Positions 13,097 to 19,657 of a DNA stretch of 24,809 nucleotides are shown in pieces. Source of the DNA: a virus; IMG/VR virus record IMGVR_UViG_3300040801_006098, positions 1 through 24,809 of that record, one strand, 5' to 3'. Both the position numbers and the translations under genes were made by a program. Within the stretch, counting starts at the first letter, position 1; each line of letters begins with the position of its first letter. The notes beneath the pieces are model-generated. The model did not search any database and was not told the origin of the DNA. It was given only the letters and a program-made list of their open reading frames with translations.

Positions 13097-13558
13097 TTAC
13101 TCCGCCGGCGTGGTGTCGGCCACGATCTCGGTGATCGAGCCGGCGACCTTGCCGCCGAAGCTGATCGAGACCAGGCCCTTGGCGTCCATGGGCAGGCCGA
13201 TCTTTTTGATGTAGCCGGGGAACATGATCCCGCCGCTGTGCAGGCCGGCGTCGGTGTCGTCCTCGAAGAGCATCCGGTAAGCCTTCTTCACACCCTTGAG
13301 CGCACGAACGGTTGCGTGCTGGGCCTGCGTGAAGTGACCATTAGCCGAGAACTCACCCGGCTCATTCCAGCCCGGCTTGTACTCTTTGGTCTTGTCCGGG
13401 CTGGCCAGGTGCGTGGTCTCCTGATCTTCGACCTGCTCTTCGGGCGGCGTGAAGTCGGTCAGGTTCGTGATCTCGGTCCAGGTCGCTACGGTCGCCGGAT
13501 CGACGGTGTCGCCGACGTAGAGCCGGCCCAGGTAGCCATCAACAGTTTCATCGGGCAT
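13097..13558 (-). CDS. Major tail tube protein (153 aa)
   Basis: Forms the stacked rings of the tail tube. The sequence has the usual tail-tube layout: GYLGRLYVGDTVDPATVATW opening, a WTEITNLTDFTPPEEQVEDQ loop, YKPGWNEPGEFSANGHFTQA and YRMLFEDDTDAGLHSGGIMF strands, and a closing LVSISFGGKVAGSITEI. Length and position (after tail terminator, before the frameshifted chaperone) agree with lambda gpV N-domain-like tube proteins. No Ig-like C-terminal domain. ATG 13558 is the only sensible start. Confidence 0.87.
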   Translation of the reverse strand: MPDETVDGYLGRLYVGDTVDPATVATWTEITNLTDFTPPEEQVEDQETTHLASPDKTKEYKPGWNEPGEFSANGHFTQAQHATVRALKGVKKAYRMLFEDDTDAGLHSGGIMFPGYIKKIGLPMDAKGLVSISFGGKVAGSITEIVADTTPAE

Positions 13559-13628
13559 GGTGTGTTCTCGCGAGGGGTGAAGGGTTCAGTTCGATCGACG
13601 CCGGCACAAGGGCCAGGCGACCGCCGGA

Positions 13629-13994
13629 TCAGTTGCCGCTGTCAGCTTTTCCGGGGGCGGACTTGGGGTAGGTCAGGACGAAGCGGAACTCGGCCCGCGG
13701 GGCTTTCGCTTCGGGCTGGGCGGCGAGCTGCACGCGGACCTCGACGCCGTCGACGATCGCGGCCCCCTGTTTGCCGTCGAGAATGGCCGTGAGCGAGGCG
13801 AAGCCCTGGGCGTCCTTGGCGACGATCGTCAGCGTGCCCTTGTCGGCGGCGCGGCGTTCGTTGGTGGTGGTGACCACGTTGGACACCAAAGGGTTGAGCT
13901 CTTTCACCGCGGGGGCGTGGTGCTCGATGAACTTCTTCAGGGCCCGCACGGGGGCGGGCAACGTCTTGACGGCGGGGTCGGTTTTGTCGGACAT
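13629..13994 (-). CDS. Unknown late protein between tail terminator and tube (121 aa)
   Basis: The ATG at 13994 sits just after the upstream stop; the longer frame beyond it is a shadow. The N-terminus is helical and basic (LPAPVRALKKFIEHHAPAVK), followed by a beta-rich part with GTLTIVAKDAQGFASLTAIL and GVEVRVQLAAQPEAKAPRAE. An extra gene at this position is common in siphovirus late operons. I do not recognise a family; a minor tail or tube-associated role is only positional inference. Confidence 0.6.
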   Translation of the reverse strand: MSDKTDPAVKTLPAPVRALKKFIEHHAPAVKELNPLVSNVVTTTNERRAADKGTLTIVAKDAQGFASLTAILDGKQGAAIVDGVEVRVQLAAQPEAKAPRAEFRFVLTYPKSAPGKADSGN

Positions 13995-13996
13995 GT

Positions 13997-14440
13997 TCAG
14001 GCTCCGGTGGGAAGGGGTTCGTGGGTCTGGTAACGAAAGTCGAGCTGGACGCCGTGGGTCTTGATCTGGCCCTGGCCGTCGCGGTGATCGCTGGGCACGT
14101 CGGCGATCGATTCGAGTTCGAGGTAGCTCACGCGGACCGCCTCGCCTTCGACCACGGCGGATCCGCGGAAGCCGTCGAGGCGGTTTCGGACCAGCCGGCC
14201 GATCGTGGCGGCGTCGAGGTACGTGCCCGCCAGGCACGTCACGCGGACGAAGCCCTGGACGGTGCCGACGGGACCGGTGAGGCGGTGCTGGGCCACGGCG
14301 CTGCCTCGCTGCACGACGACGGCCGGCAGGTCGGTGGTGACCTTCGACTGCGGCCGCTCGGCGACGTAGATCCGCGTGGCCACGGCCGCGGTCAGCGGCG
14401 TGGACGAGGTGAGCCGTTGGTAGACGACTTGCTCGATCAT
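13997..14440 (-). CDS. Tail terminator / completion protein (147 aa)
   Basis: Resembles DUF3168-type (gpU/gp17-like) tail completion proteins: opening MIEQVVYQRLTSSTPLTAAV and IYVAERPQSKVTTDLPAVVV, then beta strands FVRVTCLAGTYLDAATIGRL, and a final VQLDFRYQTHEP. These proteins cap the tail tube and join it to the head. It lies directly after the gp10-like connector and its start overlaps that gene's stop (ATGA), the expected order for an HK97-like virus. Confidence 0.8.
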   Translation of the reverse strand: MIEQVVYQRLTSSTPLTAAVATRIYVAERPQSKVTTDLPAVVVQRGSAVAQHRLTGPVGTVQGFVRVTCLAGTYLDAATIGRLVRNRLDGFRGSAVVEGEAVRVSYLELESIADVPSDHRDGQGQIKTHGVQLDFRYQTHEPLPTGA

Positions 14441-14856
14441 GCGCGGCTCGCCTCCTTGCGCAGCTCTTCATCGACCTTGGCGGCGACGGCAGCTTCGGCT
14501 CGCTGACGGGAGCGGTCCTGGGCACGCTTCAGGTACGGGTTGCCGACCACGAAAGAGCCGTCGGCGGCGATGTGGCCGTCGTGGACCAGGTGGTGATGCT
14601 GCCCCTTCCATGAATCGCCGACGCGGGCACCGACGATGCTCACGCCGGTGCCGGTACTTTTGTAGAGCTTGGTCTTGCGACCGAGCGATTCTTCCAGGCC
14701 GCTCTCGTCGACAGGGACTTCGATCTGGGCGGCGAGCAACACGACTTTGCCGCCGGCCGTCACGGCCTTGCGGACGATGCTGTCCTGGATCGCGTCGCGG
14801 AGCTTGCTGAAGGTGGTGCGGATCTGGCCGGTCTCGATGGTCTGGTTGATATTCAG
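14437..14856 (-). CDS. HK97 gp10-like head-tail connector (139 aa)
   Basis: Helical N-terminus (TTFSKLRDAIQDSIVRKAVT) followed by VVLLAAQIEVPVDESGLEES, a lysine-rich segment, a beta strand (GTGVSIVGARVGDSWKGQHH) and a final helical tail (NPYLKRAQDRSRQRAEAAVA), the familiar gp10-like layout (PF04883 expected). No ATG, GTG or TTG fits the N-terminus. The best candidate is CTG at 14856, overlapping the previous stop as CTGA, with AAGGAAC somewhat far upstream. A small indel hiding a normal start is the alternative. Confidence 0.78.
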   Translation of the reverse strand: MNINQTIETGQIRTTFSKLRDAIQDSIVRKAVTAGGKVVLLAAQIEVPVDESGLEESLGRKTKLYKSTGTGVSIVGARVGDSWKGQHHHLVHDGHIAADGSFVVGNPYLKRAQDRSRQRAEAAVAAKVDEELRKEASRA

Positions 14857-15197
14857 GACGCACCCCCCGCCGTCTGATGTTCCTTCGCGTCGATGACCAG
14901 CTTCACGCGCCGCTCGCCCACGTCGATCGGGGGAGCCAGGACATCGAGCAGACGCCCGCCGTAGTTGATCCGGTCGCCGGTCTGGATCCCGTGGCCGGAC
15001 CAGAATCGCACGGTGACCCGCCACGTCGCCTCGGGGTGGACGCCCAGCGTCGACGACTGCTCGCGGCCGCCGAGCTGCTCGACGTGGCCCCAGAGCGAAG
15101 CCCGGGTGGCCCAGGACTCGCGGACCTGGCCCCGCTCGTCCTTGTCCTGGACGCGGCGCTCGATCGTGACACGGTGGCGGAGTTGGCCGGCTCTCAT
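14853..15197 (-). CDS. Head-tail joining (head closure) protein (114 aa)
   Basis: Matches the SPP1 gp16 / HK97 gp9-like head-closure family (PF05521 expected): MRAGQLRHRVTIERRVQDKD, then RESWATRASLWGHVEQLGGR, WRVTVRFWSGHGIQTGDRIN and RLLDVLAPPIDVGERRVKLV. These small beta-barrels bind below the connector and seal the packaged head. Length is typical. The ATG at 15197 overlaps the upstream stop (ATGA); the longer frame beyond is a shadow of the gp6-like gene. Confidence 0.87.
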   Translation of the reverse strand: MRAGQLRHRVTIERRVQDKDERGQVRESWATRASLWGHVEQLGGREQSSTLGVHPEATWRVTVRFWSGHGIQTGDRINYGGRLLDVLAPPIDVGERRVKLVIDAKEHQTAGGAS

Positions 15198-15769
15198 AGC
15201 CTCGGCCTCGCGTACTCGAGTAAGAGCGACTCGACCGCCATCGGCACGACCTTCAGGTCGGCGGCGCTGGTCGCTTCGCGGTTTTCGAAGAGGTGGCCGA
15301 CGATGAGCTTCAGGGCAGCGATCAGATCCGCGGGGACGTCGGCCTTGGCCCCGAAGCCGGCGGTGTAGGTGACCTGCACCGCCGCGGGGCGGCATTGAGT
15401 ACTCGGCCAGGTCGTGACGGGCACGACGCGGCCGGGGGTGGTGGTGTCGTCGACGTAGTAGTCGTCCGAGTCAAGCGTCTGGAGCGTGCCGCCGGCGTCG
15501 TAATACTTCACCGACTCGACGGCGACCAGCGGCGGCATCGGCACCGCCAGCTCGCCGCGGCAGATCGGGAAGCCCGCGGCCTGGTAACGCAGCGTGCGGG
15601 TCACCAATGCCCGGCCGGTGGACCGCTCGACGTGCGTCACGGCCGCGGCGATCAGCGCATCGATAAGGGCGTCCTCCGAGCCGTTGTCGCTGATGCGGAG
15701 GTGCGCCTTGATTTCGGTCCCGTTGAGCGGCAGCTCGGCGGGCGGTGCGATGACGGTCAGGCCGTTCAT
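15194..15769 (-). CDS. gp6-like head-tail connector (191 aa)
   Basis: The adaptor that sits under the portal. The N-terminal half has the signature LNGTEIKAHLRISDNGSEDA and LIDALIAAAVTHVERSTGRA, followed by beta strands around VAVESVKYYDAGGTLQTLDS and a C-terminal helix (DLIAALKLIVGHLFENREAT). This is the pattern of the phage gp6-like / 'phiE125 gp8' head-tail connector family. Start ATG 15769 overlaps the previous stop. Normal size. Confidence 0.88.
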   Translation of the reverse strand: MNGLTVIAPPAELPLNGTEIKAHLRISDNGSEDALIDALIAAAVTHVERSTGRALVTRTLRYQAAGFPICRGELAVPMPPLVAVESVKYYDAGGTLQTLDSDDYYVDDTTTPGRVVPVTTWPSTQCRPAAVQVTYTAGFGAKADVPADLIAALKLIVGHLFENREATSAADLKVVPMAVESLLLEYARPRL

Positions 15770-16023
15770 TTTTTCTTGGTCTTGCCCTTCGCCCCGGCGG
15801 CGGGGGCGGGGGCCGGTTCCTCGGTCGCGGGAGCAGCATCATCGGCGCCGCGCGTCTCGGCCGGGCCGGGCGTTTTCGGCGTCTCGACTTGCTTGGCCGT
15901 GACGGGCACGGCCAGGCCCGCATCGATCATGCGGATGGCTTCGGCGTCGGGGCGTTCGACGATGTCGCCCCGCTGATGCGAGATGCCGGGGCCGACCAGG
16001 GACGTTTCGAGTTTGATCTTCAT
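15766..16023 (-). CDS. Small head-associated protein (85 aa)
   Basis: The ordered first 45 residues (MKIKLETSLVGPGISHQRGD, then RPDAEAIRMIDAGLAVPV) match a short motif often found in a small gene right after the major capsid gene. The rest is Pro/Ala/Glu-rich and ends in a KGKTKKK basic tail, probably disordered. Role unknown; possibly a capsid or connector accessory. ATG 16023 lies ten bases after the hairpin at 16033-16052; the longer frame would run back into the capsid gene. Confidence 0.65.
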   Translation of the reverse strand: MKIKLETSLVGPGISHQRGDIVERPDAEAIRMIDAGLAVPVTAKQVETPKTPGPAETRGADDAAPATEEPAPAPAAGAKGKTKKK

Positions 16024-16032
16024 AAAGACCCG

Positions 16033-16052
16033 GCCCGGCCTTTCGGCCGGGC
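16033..16052 (-). repeat. Stable hairpin after the major capsid gene
   Basis: Perfect 8-bp arms GCCCGGCC / GGCCGGGC. On the minus-strand transcript the loop is GAAA, a GNRA tetraloop, which gives unusual stability. It lies in the 55-base gap between capsid stop and the next start. It may protect the 3' end of abundant capsid mRNA or reduce read-through. Confidence 0.5.
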
Positions 16053-16078
16053 GGGCCTGGGTCATGAGGGCGAGTGGA

Positions 16079-17359
16079 TTACTCGGCCGCGGCCATCTGC
16101 AGAACTTTGACCGCCTTGGCGTCGGCCAGCCGGCCGTCGGCACGCTGGGCGATGTAGAAGCCGACGCTGCGCTTCTCGGCGTAGCGTTCTTCCAGGCGGC
16201 GGATGAACGGGTTGGCCACGAGCCGCACGCGGTAGCGACTAAAGTCGCCGAAGGCGATCGGCTTGGCCGCGGCTGCGATGTCGGCCATCGCGTCGTTGAC
16301 GACGTAGGGCTTGTTCATGAACCGGTCGGGCTCGCCCGCGACACCGGCCATGAAGATGTAGCGTCCGTCGCCGTCCTTGAGCTTGCGCAGGGCGGCGAGC
16401 GTCGTGTCGTTGAACTGGAACGCACCGCCGCGGCGACGGTAAGCCGCGTTGAGCGAGTGCTGGAAATCGATCAGTTCGTCGTAGGTGATGGCGGTCTGAG
16501 AGGCGGCGGTCTTGCCCACGCCCGCGCCGGTGACGAAGCCTTGCGGCTGGGTCGTGCCGTTGCCGGTCGTGGTGCGCCCGTTGAGCTTGACGCCGATGCG
16601 CTCCGACGCGAGATCAAGGATCTCGGCGGCGAGATCGACCTCGCTGTCCTGGAGCAGCTCGTAAGGCACCAGCACGACGCCCGAGTCGTACGTGTACGCC
16701 CCGAGCTCCTTGCTGACGAAGGGCGGATCGACATCGTCGTCGGCGTCGCTGCCGTGGGCCTTCTCGTCGCTGCCTTCGTTAGCGGTGTCGTCAACCGTCA
16801 GCATGCCGATCGAGTTGCCCGTTGCCGTGGTCAGCACCCGAGCGCCCGCTTCGAGCACACCGGTGTAGTTGCGAAGCGACTTGATGAGCTTGGCCTGAAA
16901 GCCGCGCGAACCGATGACGCCGGTGCCGCCGACCGAGACGGCGCGGGTTTCGCCATCGACCTGCATGCGGCCGGTGCTGAGCACCGAACGCTGCTCGGGC
17001 GACATGCCTTCCAGGCCGCCACGCAGGTAGGCATCGAACGCCTCGGCGTGACGCTCTTCGAGCTGGTCGCCTTCCGAGCGCTCTTCGCCGCCCGGCTGGT
17101 TGTCGACGTCGTGATGCCCCGGCCGCTGGCTGCGGTTTTCGTCACCTTCGCCCTGGTCGGCGTAGGCGGCGAGCAGGGTGTCGCACCGTTCGATCTTGGT
17201 TTTGAGTGCCTCGGCCCGAGTGTTGAAGTCGTCGAAGCTGGTGTTTTCCTCGGGCGTGAGGTCACGCTTCTCGGTTTCGGACTTGTCGAGGATCGCCTTC
17301 ATGTCGGCGAGAATCTGGGCACGCTCTTCGGCGAGCTTCTTGCGCTGTTGCCAGGTCAT
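16079..17359 (-). CDS. HK97-family major capsid protein (426 aa)
   Basis: Builds the icosahedral head. Residues about 1-120 form the coiled-coil scaffolding (delta) domain (RKKLAEERAQILADMKAILD, NTRAEALKTKIERCDTLLAA), to be removed by the adjacent protease. The capsid fold follows, with VPYELLQDSEVDLAAEILDL, GNGTTQPQGFVTGAGVG, then GGAFQFNDTTLAALRKLKDG, KPYVVNDAMADIAAAAKPIA and FGDFSRYRVRLVANPFIRRL, all characteristic of PF05065. A very acidic insert (EGSDEKAHGSDADDDVDPPF) lies before the spine helix. ATG 17359 is chosen because the frame upstream reads into non-protein-like sequence. Confidence 0.95.
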   Translation of the reverse strand: MTWQQRKKLAEERAQILADMKAILDKSETEKRDLTPEENTSFDDFNTRAEALKTKIERCDTLLAAYADQGEGDENRSQRPGHHDVDNQPGGEERSEGDQLEERHAEAFDAYLRGGLEGMSPEQRSVLSTGRMQVDGETRAVSVGGTGVIGSRGFQAKLIKSLRNYTGVLEAGARVLTTATGNSIGMLTVDDTANEGSDEKAHGSDADDDVDPPFVSKELGAYTYDSGVVLVPYELLQDSEVDLAAEILDLASERIGVKLNGRTTTGNGTTQPQGFVTGAGVGKTAASQTAITYDELIDFQHSLNAAYRRRGGAFQFNDTTLAALRKLKDGDGRYIFMAGVAGEPDRFMNKPYVVNDAMADIAAAAKPIAFGDFSRYRVRLVANPFIRRLEERYAEKRSVGFYIAQRADGRLADAKAVKVLQMAAAE

Positions 17360-17492
17360 GGTGATATTCCGGTCAGGGTGAACGCGGTCGGCGATCCAAC
17401 GTGGATCGCTCGGGTGGTTCACGCTTCGCCGGTCGGCAACGGCCCCGAAGTGCTGGGCGTGAGTTGGGATGTGTTGCCGGACTGACGCGGGG
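17360..17492 (-). other. 133-base leader upstream of the major capsid gene
   Basis: The longest gap in the late operon. It holds a 7-bp perfect hairpin GCGATCC/GGATCGC (17391-17397 with 17403-17409) with further wobble-assisted pairing outside it. The capsid gene may have its own promoter or mRNA processing site here, but I see no convincing -35/-10 pair. Confidence 0.4.
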
Positions 17493-18086
17493 TCAGGCGG
17501 CGGCTTGCTGCTGGCGGAGTTGCCGGCGGCGTTCGTCAAGGTCGGGGCACTGGCCCGCTTCCTTGCGTCTTTTCGCTTCGCTGATCGCGGCCGGGTCAAC
17601 GGACCTTTTGGCGATCGACGAATCGGTGTAAGCGGGGGAATCGGTGATCGTGACTTCGTGCAGCTCGGCCTTGAAGATGTCGCGGTAGAGCTTGTCGCCC
17701 TCCTCGGACCAGGCCTGCCCGCCGGGCATGACCCGGAAGCCGAAGCTCATGCCCTCGATGTCACCCCGCTCGACCAGGGCCAGGGCGTCATCGCCTGCTC
17801 GGGTTTCGGCCACGTCGATCTCGACTTCAAGGCCCGAGGGGGTGTCGGTGAGTTTAAGCGTGCTGTTGCTCCGACTGGCGAGCAGCTCATCGTGCTCGAA
17901 GCGAGCGCGGACGTTGAAGTCTGTGGCGAGCCACTCTTTGAACGCGCCCGGCTGGAAGCGTTCGGTAAAGTCGAACATCTCGGCCTCGGCCCCGTAAACC
18001 ACGGCCACCCCCGTGAGCCGGCGAGGGTGAGCCTCGTCGGCGGCGCGGAGTTCCGTGAGTTTGACGGTGCGGGTTTCGAGAGACAT
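17493..18086 (-). CDS. HK97-family prohead protease (197 aa)
   Basis: Serine protease (S78/U35 type) that cleaves the capsid delta domain during head maturation. The fold starts GVAVVYGAEAEMFDFTERFQ PGAF-like, the catalytic His65 sits in ARFEHDE, Ser114 in IEGMSFGFRV, and Glu144 in ELHEVTITDSPAYTDSSI. Length is typical. It starts at ATG 18086, overlapping the portal stop, and precedes the capsid gene. The last 30 residues are Arg/Gln-rich and probably a flexible tail. Confidence 0.92.
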   Translation of the reverse strand: MSLETRTVKLTELRAADEAHPRRLTGVAVVYGAEAEMFDFTERFQPGAFKEWLATDFNVRARFEHDELLASRSNSTLKLTDTPSGLEVEIDVAETRAGDDALALVERGDIEGMSFGFRVMPGGQAWSEEGDKLYRDIFKAELHEVTITDSPAYTDSSIAKRSVDPAAISEAKRRKEAGQCPDLDERRRQLRQQQAAA

Positions 18087-19657
18087 CAGGCAGCCTGGCT
18101 GTGACGCAGAATCGTCAGGGGTCGGGTTTCGGCCCAGGCCTCGAGTTCGGCATCGAGCCTATTCTCGGCGTGAGCTCGGATGACCAGGTCTCGCGCGTCC
18201 GCGGCGATCCGGTCTGCAACGGCATCATCGACCACCGGCAGACGCGACTTAATGTGGGCCCGGTGCTCCTCGAACCAAGTTTGGGCCCACGCGGGGAAGT
18301 CCTCGGTGCGTCCCGCGGCTTTCCGCACGGCATTGGCCTCTTTCGTCGCCACGCCGTCCGCGATCGAGCGGATCAGAGCATCGACCCGGGGATCCGGGGT
18401 GGGTTCGGCCGCGTCCGGTATTACGGGCGTAATAACCCGCTTGGACCGCCGACGCGACCGCTGGTCGGCGGGGGCCATGTTCAGCGGCGAGAGCAGCTTG
18501 TCGCCGCCCGGCAGGGGCGGCAGATTGTGGTGGCCGCGGGCTTCGTTGGGCGTGGCGATGCCGGCCGTCACCAATGCCCTATCCGACTCGGTCCGGTCCT
18601 TGAGCGACGCCCGGACCATCGCGTCGAGGTTCCACTCGATCGACAACTGGTCCTGCTCATCCTCGGTGAGCAGCTTGCGCTCGAGTTCCTGCTCGATCAT
18701 CACCGCGACCGGGCGGAGGGTGGCCTGGGCGTAGTCGCGGTACTGGGATTCAAGACCGGCGTACTTGGATTTTTCGGCGTCGATCAAGCCGATCGGCATG
18801 TGGTAGATGCGGGCGATCTCGCGGGTCTGGAAGTCGCGGGCCTCGATGGCCTGGCTGTCGCGTGGGGAAACCCCCACTTTGTGCGGCTTGGCTTCGGGGA
18901 TGGCCATGAACTTGTGGGCGTTTCGCAGCCCCGTGTAGGTGTCTTGGATGTGCTTCTGGGTTTCCTTCAGAGCGTCGGGGTTCATCTTCGGGAGCTCAAA
19001 GAAGCTGCTGATATTGCCGCCGTTCGAGAAGAACCTCGCCGCAAATTCGTCGAGCGCCAGCGTGGTGCCGACCACGTCCCGGGCAAGGCGGATGGGTGAC
19101 TCGCCGCTGATGCCGTCGAGCGACATGTAGGGGGTGTGCAGAACCTGGTCTGCCCGTCGCGCCCGAGCGAAACCGGCGATTTGATAAATCATCTGACCGC
19201 CGCGGCGATTGCACGCGACGTGCTTGCTCATCAGCGGCACGATCGCCGTGGGGGTGGCGCCGTCTCGATCGCGCTCGATCGACGCCAGGCCGTAGCCCCA
19301 GGTCAGCAGGTTGAGGATGTAGGTTTGCCAAACCACCGCGGCGCAGTGATTGGGCGACGGCTTCTTAAGCAGCTTCGCGACCGGGTGCTGGGTGACCTTC
19401 GCGCCACTGGCGTCGCGGAGGTGCAGGGGCAGGGTTGCCAGATCTCTCGCGATGCGGCCGACGCACGCGAGCACCGCCGATGCCTTAAGCGCGGTCTCGG
19501 GGGTAACGTTCGTCCCGGCGACGGCCCCACCGGCACCGAGCCAGGCGAGGAAGGCATAGCCATCGGCACCGGGGAACGGGGCTTCGCTGCGTTCTTCGAC
19601 GCTACGTTTCTGCTTACGGTTGAAAAGCTGCATTAGCATATTGAGTCCTTGGGTCAT
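18086..19657 (-). CDS. HK97-family portal protein (523 aa)
   Basis: Dodecameric DNA gate at one head vertex. Signature stretches: TALKASAVLACVGRIARDLA and LPLHLRDASG near the start, KKPSPNHCAAVVWQTYILNL, GISGESPIRLARDVVGTTLA, FFSNGGNISSFFELP, and FQTREIARIYHMPIGLIDAE before a C-terminal helical region with IATPNEARGHHNLPPLPGGD. The C-terminal 130 residues extend past the conserved core and contain the AT-rich inverted repeat (Ile-Thr-Pro-Val-Ile). ATG 19657 overlaps the terminase stop (TAATG); ATG 19639 has a better ribosome-binding site (AAGGA) and is an equally good start. Confidence 0.93.
   Translation of the reverse strand: MTQGLNMLMQLFNRKQKRSVEERSEAPFPGADGYAFLAWLGAGGAVAGTNVTPETALKASAVLACVGRIARDLATLPLHLRDASGAKVTQHPVAKLLKKPSPNHCAAVVWQTYILNLLTWGYGLASIERDRDGATPTAIVPLMSKHVACNRRGGQMIYQIAGFARARRADQVLHTPYMSLDGISGESPIRLARDVVGTTLALDEFAARFFSNGGNISSFFELPKMNPDALKETQKHIQDTYTGLRNAHKFMAIPEAKPHKVGVSPRDSQAIEARDFQTREIARIYHMPIGLIDAEKSKYAGLESQYRDYAQATLRPVAVMIEQELERKLLTEDEQDQLSIEWNLDAMVRASLKDRTESDRALVTAGIATPNEARGHHNLPPLPGGDKLLSPLNMAPADQRSRRRSKRVITPVIPDAAEPTPDPRVDALIRSIADGVATKEANAVRKAAGRTEDFPAWAQTWFEEHRAHIKSRLPVVDDAVADRIAADARDLVIRAHAENRLDAELEAWAETRPLTILRHSQAA
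18419..18434. repeat. AT-rich inverted repeat TATTACGGGCGTAATA, copy 2
   Basis: Identical 16-mer to 2009-2024, here inside the portal gene about residue 410 in a variable linker. The gene is read from the other strand, and the motif again falls in the Ile-Thr-x-Val-Ile frame. Confidence 0.6.

Noticed and set aside
14221-14239. Inverted repeat ACGTGCC/GGCACGT inside the tail terminator gene
   Set aside because: Short, GC-rich and single-copy; expected by chance in coding DNA of this composition.
15983-17485. Plus-strand ORF of 500 codons opposite the capsid
   Set aside because: Shadow of the HK97-type capsid gene, despite its length and reasonable-looking composition.
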